Shown here: in pieces, positions 23,521 to 36,325 of the stretch | Position numbering within the stretch: position 1 is the first letter of the stretch | How the letters are laid out: each line of letters starts with the position of its first letter | DNA from: Thunnus maccoyii | Taxonomy: Eukaryota; Chordata; Actinopteri; Scombriformes; Scombridae | Reading direction: 5' to 3' | DNA length: 64,000 nucleotides | Assembly: GCF_910596095.1 (NCBI RefSeq) | Contig: NC_056540.1 | Coordinates: forward strand, 19,926,501 to 19,990,500 | Notes under the pieces: model-generated | What the model was told of the DNA's origin: nothing | Seen by the model: only the letters and a program-made list of their open reading frames with translations | Database searches by the model: none | Translations under genes and position numbers: made by a program

Positions 23521-26500
23521 AATATGACTGTGCATGTGTCTGAGAGGGTGACTGCACATAAAACATGTACTTTATGTTGAGATTCAGGTGTCCACAGAGC
23601 ACTTTTACAACATTTCTGTCTGACTTTGTCATTCAAACAAACAAAACTCGAGCTGAGACGCTGCATTAAATGAGAGCTGCTGAGACTTCAGGTCCAGATG
23701 TTGAGACAGTTTCTCTCTCTCTCTTGTTTCTCTGGAGCCTTGGATGGATTTATATAAGGCTCTAAGCTCGACCCATGCCTACTCTACCTTCAATTTCTTT
23801 ACTCATTGCGTAAATGTGGTTACCAAGAAACGACAACGTGTTGCTAGGGGTGTGTGGGTGTATAGCAGCAAAGGGACCTATGCTGAAAAGACATTCAGCC
23901 CTGAGAAAAATAACAGAAATGGAAAAACTGAAAGGTATGCGGATGCCAGAGAGCAGAGAGTAGAAGCTGGAGTGGAATTTTGTGAATCAGAAAAACACAA
24001 ACTGATTGTGAAACAGTTATTTGGTCTGTGAGTTTTTGCCGAAAGCTGTGACTGTTTTTGTGAATTCAGATTAGAAACAGCTCACTGTGGATTCACTATG
24101 CAGTCTGCAGAGTTATCTCTCATCCTGGTAAAAATGTTGATTGTCCCCTCAAATGTTGTCAACCAAGTTGGCAAAATAAGCAGCCTAGTCACACAGGAGC
24201 CCTCACATCTGGCAAAAAACCATGGACAGATTACCAAAAAAGTCTAATGGGCACAGGTACTGCGGTCTAACAGGTCAAGGGGCCTCTGTTAGCTTGAGTT
24301 AAAACCAGGGATGTCTTGATCACATTTTTTTGCTTCTGATCCTCATCAGTCTTTAATATTTATATACTGAGTATCTGCCAACTAAATCCAATTCAATATT
24401 TTATTTTTATTATGGCTGCACAGCATACTGCAGCGACAGTGACGTTTCATTAAAATACAGTAAAATTAGTAAAGCAATTTAAATCAAAACAGTAGAATAA
24501 CTCTGCTTTAAAGACGTACTGTAGCACCGCCACACCACATAAAGCAGAAGATGTTGTTTAGCACTGGAAAACTTTAAAAAGGGGGATGTTGAAGAAGCAG
24601 ACCAGTAGGAGTACGTGCTAAAAAAGTTGGTATTTATTAATAACATTTTTAATGAAACAGAGACAAAAATAGCACAAAAAAAGCAAAACAGAAAAAATCT
24701 GCAGCCTCATAGCAAGCAGCCACCTCCTCTCTGCTTCTGTTGACCAGTGAATGGCATTTTACCTTCTCAGCGCCACCTAACCGGCACCAACCACCTGCTC
24801 AGGTAAGTACAGGGTGATCTAAACAGGTACAGACAGTGGGGCTGTAACCTTTTAACAGATTGTATTGAAACAAGCTTGTTCTGTTACTGTTACAACCTAG
24901 CTGACGAATGAACAGATTTACAGAAACATTAGTCTGAAAAGTAGCGATTCAACACACAAAACAATGGTGATGTTGGAGGAACAGGGCATAGTGGAAAGGG
25001 AGAGGTTATATGGTTAAATTATATGGTTTCTTATATATTTTTAGAGTGTGCTGTTGTGTCTATGCAGAGGAGAGTCTTTGGACAGGACTCAGAGGAGTCA
25101 GTGAACTAAATACTGAAGTTCAGGTGAAGTTTTTGAACATACAGCAGCACCTGAGAGTTGTGGTTCACCTGAAAAATGTCACTAAAAGGGACAAAAAAAT
25201 GACTAAAAATGTGCGTCATCCTAAAAAAAGATAAATTCCCACTGAAAGGTTAAAACACAACAAATCACCCACAACAATCAGGCTTCTTAACAGGCAATTA
25301 AAAGACTGCAATATTGCAATTTGGCGATATTTCCAAACCTGCTTTTTATAGTCGTCTCTAATTTTGTGTTCTGTTAACAAGCCAATACAATGATAATACC
25401 CAGTGAAAGGCTGCTTTCCTGGAAAAAGGCTTATCTATAACCTGTTACCTGTTTACAGCTTGTTGACATCACACAGGTCTTGTTTGTGTAAATGTATTTT
25501 TGGAGTCGCTATAGATAGAAAACAGGTTTCAATGAGGGGGAAAAAAAGCTAACAAGCCACAGCTGACAAGTAATTGACCCCCATCCATTCATGAATCAGC
25601 CCAGGATGAATGAATCTGTAAGTTCCTCGGGACAGCAGACACAGAATGGGAGAACAAAATGAAGTAAAGCCGTAATGTGAAGGATGTCATGTGATCTGTT
25701 TCGAAACGCCTGGTCAATAGCGATGTATTTTGAGCCACATTGCACAAGGACAGCAAGGGAAAAGAGGACAAATGGACCAAGTCTAAGAAAAGAACAAGGT
25801 ACAAATGTAGTTTATTGGCTGATAATGAAGCCTATTCAGCACATCTGTTCCTCCCTCACTCTCGCTGTCTCTGTCAGAACATCAACCCACTCTCTGCATT
25901 TATGCAACACCTCGCTACGGCTGCTCATCTTGAACATATGTCCGGATGTCATACATTCAAATCAACACTTGAGCTTAACCAAATCCGTCCATACGCTCCG
26001 TCCACGGTCTTTGATATGTGCTCGACCTTTAGTCTAAAAATGGGGGGTGAGAGTTAATTGAGGGGGAGCGAGACAGAGAGAAACAAAGGTGGGGTGGTGG
26101 TGGGGGGGTATATAGAGAGGGAGTCTCAATGAAGGATCTGCTGCTCGGAGGTCTCTCATGATGTAACACATCTACATCACATCACCATGGCAACCCTGCA
26201 TCAGCACCAATTTACTGTGGGGAGAAAGAGTCAGTGTCTGTGCTGGTATGTTACTGTACAGTACTCTGCATGTGTCCACCACAAAAAAAAAGACACAATA
26301 CTTATATAAATATGTAAATATACATATTAAACACTAAATTAATATTTGCTAGTGACCATTTCCAAATGAAAAAAATGATGTTCTGTTAATCAGATGTTCC
26401 TGCGATACATGTTTCATCTTTAAAAATGCACATAAATACATGTCAAACATATTCTGATACTGATCTTGTCCTTGTGCACAGACACGTGCAGTCTCACACA

Positions 26501-27059
26501 GTAATAAAGCCTCTTGTGGCGGACTCCATCCTTAATAGAAATATCTCAGCTATTTACCGAGTTATTGTCCCCATGTTCTCTTCTGAGTCTAAGTATAATC
26601 CAGGGACCTTGAGGAGACAGAGAACTCGAACACAACTAAGAGCACTAGTGAAAAACTTCTGCCCCCTGTTCTGTGCTCTGGCTGCTAAAAATAAACTGGA
26701 TATTGAAAAGCGAAGAGAAAGGTACAAGGCTACTGGCTCACAAAGCCAAAACCGAGAGAAGGGAGGCAGTGAGTGATGGATAAAGACAGGAGGTGAAGAG
26801 CAGCAGTGTGGGTGGAGCTGTATGTGTGTGTGTGGGTGTTTGTATGGTTCATATTCACAGGTTGCGTCTGTCTGTCGATGGATCCATCAGGCTTCAAATC
26901 TGACAAAGCGACATGAAGTTAGAAGGTGTTGGAGTGTGAGCTGAGCAGCTGATAACACGCATGTTAAGCATTATGATTACATGCTGGGACATTTAGTCCA
27001 GTACTTCTACTACATCCATGTGAAAATGACTGAATTGTACTTTGTCACATCAACAGCCT
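23521..27059. other. Spacer, mostly nothing recognised
   Basis: No exon is supported. Around 24300-24480 the sequence resembles a decayed teleost hAT repeat (gatcctcatcagtc then actgagtatctgccaacta). The rest shows no strong signal. Confidence 0.35.
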
Positions 27060-27442
27060 CATAATAAAGTCACTGCTATTGGCCATTGTGTCTATTTATC
27101 TATTTATATTTTACATAGTCCCTTTTCTGCACAAATGATGATAACTACATTCTCTGTCTGTCCATATTATTTATCTGTATCAGCCTATTTTGCACAGTTT
27201 TTGTAAGTGTTACCTCTCTCTCTCTACTTTACCTAGACTCACTTTACCTGACCGGCATCAACAGTTTTGCACTAATAACATCATCACTTTCAGTTGTTGC
27301 AACTTGAATGTTTGTTTTTGTTTTCTTAGATTTAATTTCTTCTTAACATTGCTTTATGTTGCTAATTATCTCTTGGTTGTATGTTGCTGCTACGACATGA
27401 ATTTCCCATCGGGATAAAAAAAGTATCTATCAATCAATCTAG
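27060..27442 (+). mobile_element. 3' end of a LINE (L2/Rex-like)
   Basis: Ends with gaatttcccatcgggataaa and a short tail of tatctatcaatcaatct. Teleost L2/Rex-clade retrotransposons have this type of 3' end, a conserved terminus followed by short tandem repeats. The element is 5'-truncated and has no reverse-transcriptase frame here. Confidence 0.55.
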
Positions 27443-27474
27443 AAACACAATTTGGGGCCTGCATTGATGAATCT

Positions 27475-27580
27475 TACATTTTCTGTACTGCTTATCTTGT
27501 TTAGGTTCATGAGGGGGGCTGGAGCATATCCCAGCATGCACTGGGTAAGAGGTAGGATTCACCCAGAGAAATAATTTCAC
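27475..27580. repeat. Teleost interspersed repeat fragment
   Basis: Contains tactgcttatcttgttt then gggctggagcatatcccag and gtaagaggtaggattcaccc, a decayed copy of a very common fish repeat. Class unassigned. Confidence 0.55.
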
Positions 27581-29935
27581 AAGATATATTTGATTGACAG
27601 AAGAGGAAACACATTACTGCTATATGAAGTTATGCTTATTTTTTCATAGTTTCCTTGAATATTTGCTTTTCTCTTGTGAGTTACTGGATAATTTTACTTC
27701 TTTAGGATTCTTAAAATGATCAAAATAAAACAAGGGGGGAAAAAAAATCTCTCTTTGGTTTAACCAGTCACATCTGGTAGACATGTGCAAGCAGTGAGGA
27801 CGCAAGCAGAGATTTCTTTGCTTTCAAGGGTCACAAGACAAAAAGGTTGGGAACCACTGACCAACAGTCTCAAATTCACCTAACATATGTGTCTCCAGAG
27901 TGTGAGAAGAGCAGCTAGAGGATGACCTGCAGTTTAACCTCTTAACATCCACCGGGTCGCCAGTGACCCACTTGAGCCAGTTGTAAGCAGCTTAGCATCA
28001 CACAGTAATGAATAAAAGCAACTGGCATGGTTTGGCCACTTGGAGACGTTTTGGAGAGGTTCGGGGACACCAGTGACACCACAAATTAAAAACTCCCTAG
28101 ATCTGATGAGGTTGGGTCTAGAGGTCTGGTATTTTATACAGGTATGGTTGACAAGATGTAGAAGGTATGTGGTGATTTGCATAGTTCTAGCGTAAAGCAT
28201 GTCCTAGTTATTGTTATTCAAATATGACTCATTATAGATGAGGACCAAAAACACTATTTTGAGCCATATTTGAACTGATGTATTTTTGGTTGTTTTAGCC
28301 ACATGCTAAACAAGCACATTTCCAGAACCAGAAGATGTTACCTTTCAAATGAAACCTAATACATGGCCTCACAGTTCTTCTGCTCTAAGCTTTTCCATTT
28401 GGGTATGCAAAAACAGGCAAAAAATCCAAAAAAAGGGTGGATGTTAAAATGCTACCCACAATTCTTTAACAAGTCCAGGGATCTAATTATGATTTCCTGA
28501 ATTTCTTGATTTCTTTGATTTTTTTTGTCATGTTCAGAACTGTTAAAGAAAACAAACCTCTTTAAAATACGAAAATACAGATTTCACAGTCACATGGTGG
28601 TTATTTGTCCTGTTGATTAACTGCTGAACATCAAGAAGGCAGGACTTATCTAACATGAGCATCTGTTAGTTAACCTAAATGAACTCTGAGCCATCAGTGC
28701 ACATTTTGGCGACAAACCAGAGGACGCGGGGCTGACCCAGCACGTGGAAGATGAGTCAAGCTCTCTGGGGTCCGCATCCTGTCTTGATCGTGGGCAAAGT
28801 GAAACACTGAGTACATGTTGTGGCCTGTGAGTAGCTGTTACAGCAAGGCTTATTGTTAATCAATTCCCCTACATCTCCAGTACTATCTGAGCCGTGACAC
28901 AGACAACTGGTTTCCTTGAATAAGACTTAACCCATGTGGACTCTATCTAATACTGTACTTCAGGTTGTACTGACACTATTTTTTACCTAAATAGGCTATC
29001 ATCCTAGACCCAAGAGCCCCCAGAGAACTGACGTTATGATGTAAAAATGTAGCAACAGATATCTCAAACATAACAAATAAAGAAATAAATCTTGAAAAAT
29101 GTCACATTTAGTGTCCATGCAGCAAACTGAATAATGATGTAATTCATCTTAATCAAAGTTTAGCTTCTACATGTCCATTTTTACACATATAAATCCCAAT
29201 TTTGATAAGACCATATCAGTAATGTATGAATTCTCGAATTGTCTGTTGAAATCTACTTTTTATTCATTTATGTATGGGTTTATTCCACAGGGACCATACA
29301 GATAAACATTGTTACACAGAGAGAAGCAATGCAACAGATGTTATGTACTTTATATTGAGATGTCTATCAGTCATTTGCAACCTTTGTTTCTGATTTAAAT
29401 TCCGGTTAAAACAACTAAACAAACAAATTGCACAATTACAGATTGAGAGTAAAAACAACAGAACAGATTTAAAAAAAAATAGTGTGTGTGTCTTTGCATG
29501 CATTCATATATTAGCAAGAGTGTGTGTGTACAAGTCTAAGTACACATGTATACAGTATTTTAGCTTTTAGGATGTGATTATGCAGATTTTTACCACCCTA
29601 CATGTCCGCCTGCTGGTCAGTTCCCAGTGTTCCCAGCTGTCCTTCTCTGTGTCACTAAATTTCTATCTTTTTTCCCCCCTCTCAACTCTCCTTTTTTTTT
29701 TACTCCACATCCTCTCTCGCTCCCGCCTCGATGCAGGAGTGGGAGGTGTTGCTAGGCGACAGATTAGCTCCTTCCTCTCAAGAAGCAGAGCGCAGACCTT
29801 GACTCTCTGGGTGTAAAAATAAATAGAAAGAGAAAAGACAGTCTTAGAGAAAAAAAGACAAGTATCTTTCACCTCTGACATGAGAACCACACTTTTTTAA
29901 GGTTATACATAAATATATATTTTGGCACGTGGACA
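27581..29935. other. Spacer, nothing recognised
   Basis: AT-rich sequence without supported exons. The string ggttgggaaccactg (about 27846-27860) looks like one terminus of a hAT MITE but a partner end was not found. Confidence 0.35.
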
Positions 29936-30067
29936 GTGAAGAGGTAGGTAGGAAACAAGGGGAGAGAGTGATGGGTATGACATGCAGCGGGGGTCCCTGG
30001 CTGGGAACCAGCCAGCGACGCTGCGGTTATGTGACATGCGCAGTAACCATTCAGCTACTGGGGCGCC
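29936..30067 (-). mobile_element. tRNA-derived SINE
   Basis: On the minus strand the head reads GCCCCAGTAGCTGAATGGTT, with an A-box-like segment (TAGCTGAATGG), then a B-box-like segment (GGTTCCCAGCC), then a pyrimidine-rich tail. Both pol III boxes are degenerate. The layout matches teleost tRNA-derived SINEs; it is not a functional tRNA gene. Confidence 0.65.
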
Positions 30068-30502
30068 CTGCACTTTTTCTTTTACCCTGAAAGCATTTTA
30101 GATACACTCCACTCCTTTTACCCCCTCATCCCCGTTACTCCTCACCCTGAAGTGGTCCAAAAATAATTCACATATTATATCAGTAAAATCAGTGGTATTG
30201 TGTCTGTGATAATAAACTTTCATAACTCACACCATGATGGAGCTGTAGCAGAGACTGATGATCTATCCTATCTGTTCCCTGTGATGTGATGACTAAGGTT
30301 GTGGAGGAACATGCAGCTCGTCCCTCATCCGCAGTTTCAGTCGCTGCCAACGGCGGCCGGAGCTGAGAAAGTCACACCTGTTGTTGGCGAGTCAGCTGCC
30401 CGTGACTGTACGAGTGTTTGTGGACAGAAAGAGCCAGAATATTCCCGCCCTTTGTACACCAGCTCAGTGTGTGTGCGTGTGTGTGTGGAGGATAGTGACA
30501 GA

Positions 30503-32380
30503 GAGTGAGTGTTGATGAATGAGTGTGTGATTGTGTGAATTGCTGAGTAAATAAGAAATGTGATTTAATGTGTGAATATGATATGAGAGGGTGAGCAAGG
30601 CAATACAGTACATGTGTGAATGAGTGAGTGATCTAAGGATGGAGGGTGTTGTGTGCTTGTAAAGACCTTTGAGGTGAATTTGTGATCTGGGAAATTTGAG
30701 GTAAAGGTATGAATGAGTGAGTGAGTGAGTGAGTGAGTGAACATGAGTGAACAAGAGAGCAAAGTGAAAGAGTGAATGTATGGACGACAAAGTAAGTGAA
30801 TGATTGTTGGAAATCTGAGTAAATGGATGAGTGAGTGATTGATCAATTTTGAGAGTGAGTGAGTTAATGTGTGGGTGAGTGAGTCTGGGTGAATAAGTGA
30901 ATGTATGAGTGAACAAGTGTGCAAGTGAGCAAGTGAAAGAGTGAATGTATGGATGAAAGAGAAAGTGAATAATTATGAGAAATCTGAGTGAGTGAGTGAG
31001 TGTGTAAAAGGGGACTGACTGGGTGAATTTGCGAGGGTGAGCAAGGTAATATGTGTGAGTTAGTGAATCTGGGTGAATGAGAGAAATGCATGGGTAAATT
31101 TATGAGTGGGTGAGTGAGTGAAGGTAGTGGTAGGTAGATAGAGTGAGTGAGTTAATGTGTGAGTGAGTGAATCTGAATGAATGAGTGAACAAGTGAAAAG
31201 GCTAATGGATGGATAACAGAGAAAATGGGTGATTGTGAGTTAGAGGGTGAGCAAGGTAATATGTGGCTGAATGAGTGAGTGAATATGAGTTAACAAGTGA
31301 GCAAGTGAAGGAGTGAATGTATGGATAACAGAGAGAGTGAATGACAGGGAGAAATCTGAGTGAGTGAGTGAGTGAGTGAGTGAATGAGTGAGCGGGGAGC
31401 CATTGATTAAATTAGTGAATGAGTGAAATGTGAATGGATGAGTGTGAGAGGGGTGAGCAAGTAAATATATGGTGAGTGAGTGAGCAAGTGAGTGACTGCA
31501 AGTAAAAGGGTGAGCAAGTGAATATGTGGGTGAGAACAATGAATGTGTGTCTAAGAGAGGTATAAGTGTGCAAGTGAATGAGTGAGTGAGTGAGTGAGTG
31601 AGTGAGTGAGTGAGTGAGTGAGTGAGTGAAGGACTAAATATGTGGATAACAGAGAAAGTGAGTGAGTGACTTCATGTGAAATCTGGGTGAATAAGTGAGG
31701 GTACAAGTCAAAAAAATTAAGATTTGAATGAGTGAGTGAGGAAGCAAGTGAAAAGGGGAATATGTGCATAAAAGAAAAAGGGAGTGAGTGACTAAAAGAA
31801 TGAATGTGTGAAGAAAGAGAATGAGAGAGTACTGTAAGTGAGTGACAGAGTGAATGTGTGTGAAAGATTGAGGGTGTGCGAGTGAATGAGCCAGTAAATG
31901 AAAAGGTAAAGAACTTTAGTGAAGATCTGAGTGAATGAATGAGCGGGTGAAGGTAAGAGTGAGCAAGTGAGTTGATGAGGAAGCCTGTGAGCGTGAGTGA
32001 ACAGTGAATGGGTGAAAATTTGAGTTAGTGAGCAAATTAATGTGTCCATAAGAGTGAATGAGCAGGTGAGTGACAGAGTGAATGTATGATAACAGAGAAA
32101 ACAAGTGAGAAACTTAAATGAATGAGTGAGCAAGTGATGCGTCAGTGCATGAATGAGTGAAAATGGGCGGGTCAGGGCAGCAGTGACAGCAGCACAGATT
32201 TTTTTTTTTTTTTAAATAAATTTCTCCTGCTACAGCCTGTTTCAGTCCTTCCCCCTTGTGACTGAGTGAATGGGTGAGTTAACGAGTAAGTGAGCAAGTG
32301 AACAAGTGAGGGGAAAAATGTATCCGTGAGTGGGAAAATGAGCGAGTGAGTGGCCAAGTTAATGCGCCCCAGTGAGTGAT
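30503..32380 (+). repeat. ~1.9-kb (TGAG)n minisatellite
   Basis: An imperfect array of the tetramer TGAG with variants (tgaa, caag, tgtg) grouped into longer higher-order units that include pieces such as gaatgtatggataac. The purest run is about 31579-31628. A non-repeat interruption with a T-run lies at about 32185-32255. The array gives long open frames on the minus strand that read as Ser-Leu-Thr-His repeats; these are a product of the repeat and are not genes. Confidence 0.95.
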
Positions 32381-32890
32381 TGTGCTGAAGAGGGACATAT
32401 ACGACTAAATGAGCCTCCACATGAATATTGAGACAAACCGGAGTTTCTGGCACAAAGACGACCAACTAATTGGATTCATTTGAGTCCATTTGCTGTCAGG
32501 GAGACGAGGCACTCATCCCTCCGACCCCTCGCTCTTCACATATCCGCCTCTCCACAGCCATGTTCCTCTCTGCCACCCACCTATGATACCAACACAACCC
32601 TGTCTCATAATGGCAGGGATTATCATGACAACCGCAACAATGGCAGCGCTTGAGACAACAGAGTGTGTGGGACAGCGGGACAGCTTAAGTACCTACGAGA
32701 CTGCTGGGTGGAAAAAAAAACACAAACAACTTTGAGTGTTTTTCTTCTTGGAGCTCCTGCATAAAGATGTGTGCTATTTTTTGCCCAGAGAAAGTCTGCC
32801 AGCGTTGTTTTTCTCAAGGCGTTTTCTCTGAAAACACTACATCTTGAAGAAAGTGGTGCCTGCTTAGTCACAAAAATGAGATTCACATGT

Positions 32891-32912
32891 GCAGCAGCAG
32901 CAGCAGCAGCAG
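32891..32912 (+). repeat. (GCA)n microsatellite
   Basis: Seven tandem gca triplets in the spacer. It is not part of a supported reading frame. Confidence 0.85.
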
Positions 32913-33259
32913 GGTGGAGATTTAAAGCTGTGCTCCGTTCAGACAGCAGGGAACCAGTTACTCCTGCTTTACCCTGCTGACCCTTTATTTGCTTGAAAAT
33001 GTTTATATTTTTCATATATCGTTCACATTATTTACCGAGTCTGAGTGCAGAGGATTGTTTTTGTGCTGTTCAATGAATCACTGTACATCGAGTTTCATAA
33101 GTCATGAGAAAAATTCAAATTTATAGATTTATATGTTTGTGAAATTTGGGGAACTTTCAAATCTGACCATTTTACATAATTCAGACCAAGTCAAATCATG
33201 TTGTTACTTTCCAAAGTTACAATTTTGAAGTACAACACCTCTTTGTGTTTTCATCCCAC

Positions 33260-33545
33260 CACTGAAGCTTCACAGGGAAACAGTCAATCCAAACACAAAC
33301 AGCGACTAAAATGACAATAACTTTGGAAAACATCCACTTGATTTGACAAACTAAGACTGCTGAAGCCTCAGATTACAGTAATGTAAGATAAACTTGGATT
33401 TTTACACAGACCGACTGCGGATTTTGTCTCCCATTGCTTACATTGGAGGCACATTAAGAAGGGATATCGTCTTGGGCAGTTTGAATGATTACAGCGAGGA
33501 AAAACTGTAGTTTTAAGACAGACTTGAAAGAACTGTGAACCAGAA
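33260..33545. repeat. Partial relative of the 19.1-kb MITE
   Basis: Shares the blocks ccattgcttacattgg, cacattaagaagggat and gaatgattacagcgagg with 19114-19638. Clear termini are missing. Confidence 0.5.
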
Positions 33546-33784
33546 GCTCAGTTTTGTTGTGATTTAACTGCACGAAACTATGACGCATCCAGGCACTAAT
33601 TTCCTTAAAATTTACCACAGCAATTTGGTTTCTTGGCTTCAAAATTGGTTTCCAGAAACCCTGGGTTCATTTTTAGTAATGATAATAATAATAGATTTAT
33701 TCATAGAGCACTTTTCAGAGTACTCAAAGATGCTTTTTGACTCCCAGTTGAACTGATAAACATCTTAAATTAGTTATTCAGTCC

Positions 33785-34270
33785 TGTTCTCTTCAATTAA
33801 GGAACATTGCCAAACTACTCCCCTTCTTATCTTTCCAACAGCTCAAACAAATCCTCCATTATCTCTTCACAAATTAAAAATTCTGCTGCATGTTTACTAA
33901 CTAAAACTCCACAGCGTTCCCATATCACCCCAGTTCTTCATCACACTAGATTTCTAATGACCAAATTTGGGATTTAATTTAAATTCCTTCTGCTTACTTT
34001 AAAGGGATTACACAAAGTATATATCATCATACATACATCATATATCAGTCAGGTGATGATACCAGACACGTCCGCTGGGCCTCTCAGGTCATCAGAACAG
34101 ACAATACAAACAAGACTTGTGGTGACTGAGATTCTTCTGTTGTGGCTCGTACATTATGAAACAGTTTGGAGGTCAGGTCAACAAACTCTGCTGAGTGTTT
34201 TAAATCTTACCTCAAAGCCTGTTTATCCTCAAAGACATTTTATTGATGCTTCCTTGCACTAATTCATTCT
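33785..34270 (+). pseudogene. LINE reverse-transcriptase C-terminal remnant (Rex1/CR1/L2 type)
   Basis: The + strand encodes, with stops and frame shifts, a segment like KNSAACLLTKTPQRSHITPV and later a region ending in SLFILKDIL. This resembles the C-terminus of Rex1/L2-type ORF2 proteins (the QNAAARLLT...HITPVL region and the final FK..LKT.LF segment). A short repeat at 33670-33740 precedes it. It is a decayed, 5'-truncated copy. Confidence 0.6.
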
Positions 34271-36044
34271 TATTCTCAAAAGAAATTTTTGCATGTTTTT
34301 GATTTTAATGTTTATTCAAATGCTTTTTTGTAACTGTCAGGCACTTTTTTAACCCTGGTTTTGTGATTAAGCCTGTAATTCAAAGTCTCTATTCTGGTCA
34401 TGACCTACTCTAAGTGTTTAATTATTGCATATGGTAAGAACTGAAGGGACAAAAAGGTAACTGTGATTAACAAGAATAAAAAAGAGAACATAAAAGTTTA
34501 ACTCGCACCCGTGACACCTGCTCCCTTCAACATCTCACAAATTTCAATTACAATGCAAAAAGGGAAGCACAAATTCAGATGATGACTATAACAAATAAAT
34601 TGTTTGGCTGGATCAGTTTCCTCCCTGGCGTCATGCGTCCTCGCCACCCTTGCATCCCAGCTCCAAATTAATTACATCAAAATAAGTGTAAATCTTTTGG
34701 GCTTTGGTGACTGTGTGTGGAAATTTCCAACATAAAGTGAACAACTTTTGGCAGCTTTAATGCCTGCTAGGAAAATAGGTCTTTTCCAAGATGATAATTA
34801 AAAAATGCTGAAATATCATTTGAGATCAACACAGTGAACAAAGTACAACACTCTGCACATCTGATCGAGCGTCAGAAAGTTCAGAAAAACATTCCCGTAA
34901 ATCTGAAAAAAGGATGTGGAGGATGGTCTAATGAATATTTGGTTCAGTGAATGACACAAACCATGTACAAACACTGGCATGGTCCTTTAAGGATGATGAG
35001 AGTTGGAATCTATCTGATGGCGTTGATGGTGACAGACAACAACAAGGTCTGACAAGAGATGAAAGTAGTTTTGCAGTCAGTCGTCCTCTGGAAAATTAGA
35101 CTTTCTTGTGGTTAAAGATTGAGATGAGACTACAGACTTGCTTAAAGGCCAGTTAATTATGCAGTGGACTTAAATTTGTTGTCTGCACAACTTATTGTTT
35201 TCTATAAGAAAAAGGAACACTGGAGTACTTATGTTGAACAGTCTGATTTATGTTGAACTATTTCTGATGACATGAAGAAGCAGAAGACCGTAATCAGCTT
35301 GTTTCTAATAAAAAGAGCAACTTGTGGTGTACAATTCAATACCTTACCGAAGCCAAAGAGGCTGAAATATGAAGAAATCATCTACAAACTGTGGGTACAT
35401 TTTCAGCAGGTGAAGGGTGGACGTTTTTTTTTTTAACAAGAGAAATGAGGAAAGAAATGCAATCATGCAGTATGACGATATTCCTGAAGAAAATGTCAGG
35501 AGCCTGAGAGTTTGGTGCTGTGAGAGACAGAAGTGTATACAAGTCTATACAAGCACACATGTAAGAATCAGCAGAAAAAAACAATAAATATTAAATCTGA
35601 CTGTATAAATAAGGACTGAGACTGTTACAACTATAGCATAAAAGGAGGAAAAACTGTTTGTGAAGGAAGAAAGTTGACAGAAAAACAAAAGGGAAGGTGG
35701 GAGCTTGGTGCAAGACAATGAGAAAAACATGAAGGGATGAAAACCAGAATATGAAAGGAAACGTATAAATTGTGTGAAATATCAGGCAGAAGTAATGAAT
35801 TTGACAAACTGGCAAAAGAGTTAGTATTAAGTTTCATTAAGGAGGAACACCAAAATTAGACACTGCCAATATACAGTAATGATTAAGAAATAACATGCCT
35901 TAACATCCTGCACTGAAGACAGAACTATTTCACAATCGGACAATATAAATATATTTTAGGAGTGATTCTAAAAGGTGACAAAGTGACGCTAAAAGCCCAA
36001 GATTTACCTCTACAGACCAGATTTGATCACACGCAGCAGGCTGT
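34271..36044. other. Spacer, nothing recognised
   Basis: AT-rich, without supported exons, repeat ends or clear regulatory motifs. Confidence 0.4.
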
Positions 36045-36325
36045 TCATTATTGATTAAGCTCATGATTATTGTCTTGATTAGTTTATTAATCATTTGATC
36101 TTTAAAATGTCAGAAAATGGCGGAAAAACCCACAAAATATCTTCAAATAGCTTGTTGTGTCTGATGAACAGTCCTAAACCCAAATATATTCAGTTCACAT
36201 AAGAGAAAGTAAAGCTGGAACCAAAGAATGTCTGACATTTTGATTATGACTTTAACAATTAATGAATTGTGAAAATATTTTTATCTTCTATCAACTGTCT
36301 ATTGAGTAATCTATAGTTCCAGCTC
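36045..36325 (-). repeat. Reverse-oriented copy of the GCTGCAAC/TTGCAGCCC MITE family
   Basis: Contains tcttgattagtttattaatc, then aaaatgtcagaaaatgg, then ctgtctattgagtaatct and atagttccagctc, the reverse of the family seen at 1990, 18478 and 47740. Degenerate ends. Confidence 0.55.

Noticed and set aside
29998..30067. tRNA gene on the minus strand
   Set aside because: A and B boxes are degenerate and the cloverleaf stems do not pair; a SINE tail follows.
30464..32133. Long minus-strand open frames of Ser-Leu-Thr-His repeats
   Set aside because: They are the reverse reading of the TGAG minisatellite, which has few stops in that frame. No start context, splice sites or homology.
30503..32380. 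CRISPR-like array
   Set aside because: The units are 4-bp tandem repeats with drift, without unique spacers of constant length; this is vertebrate DNA.
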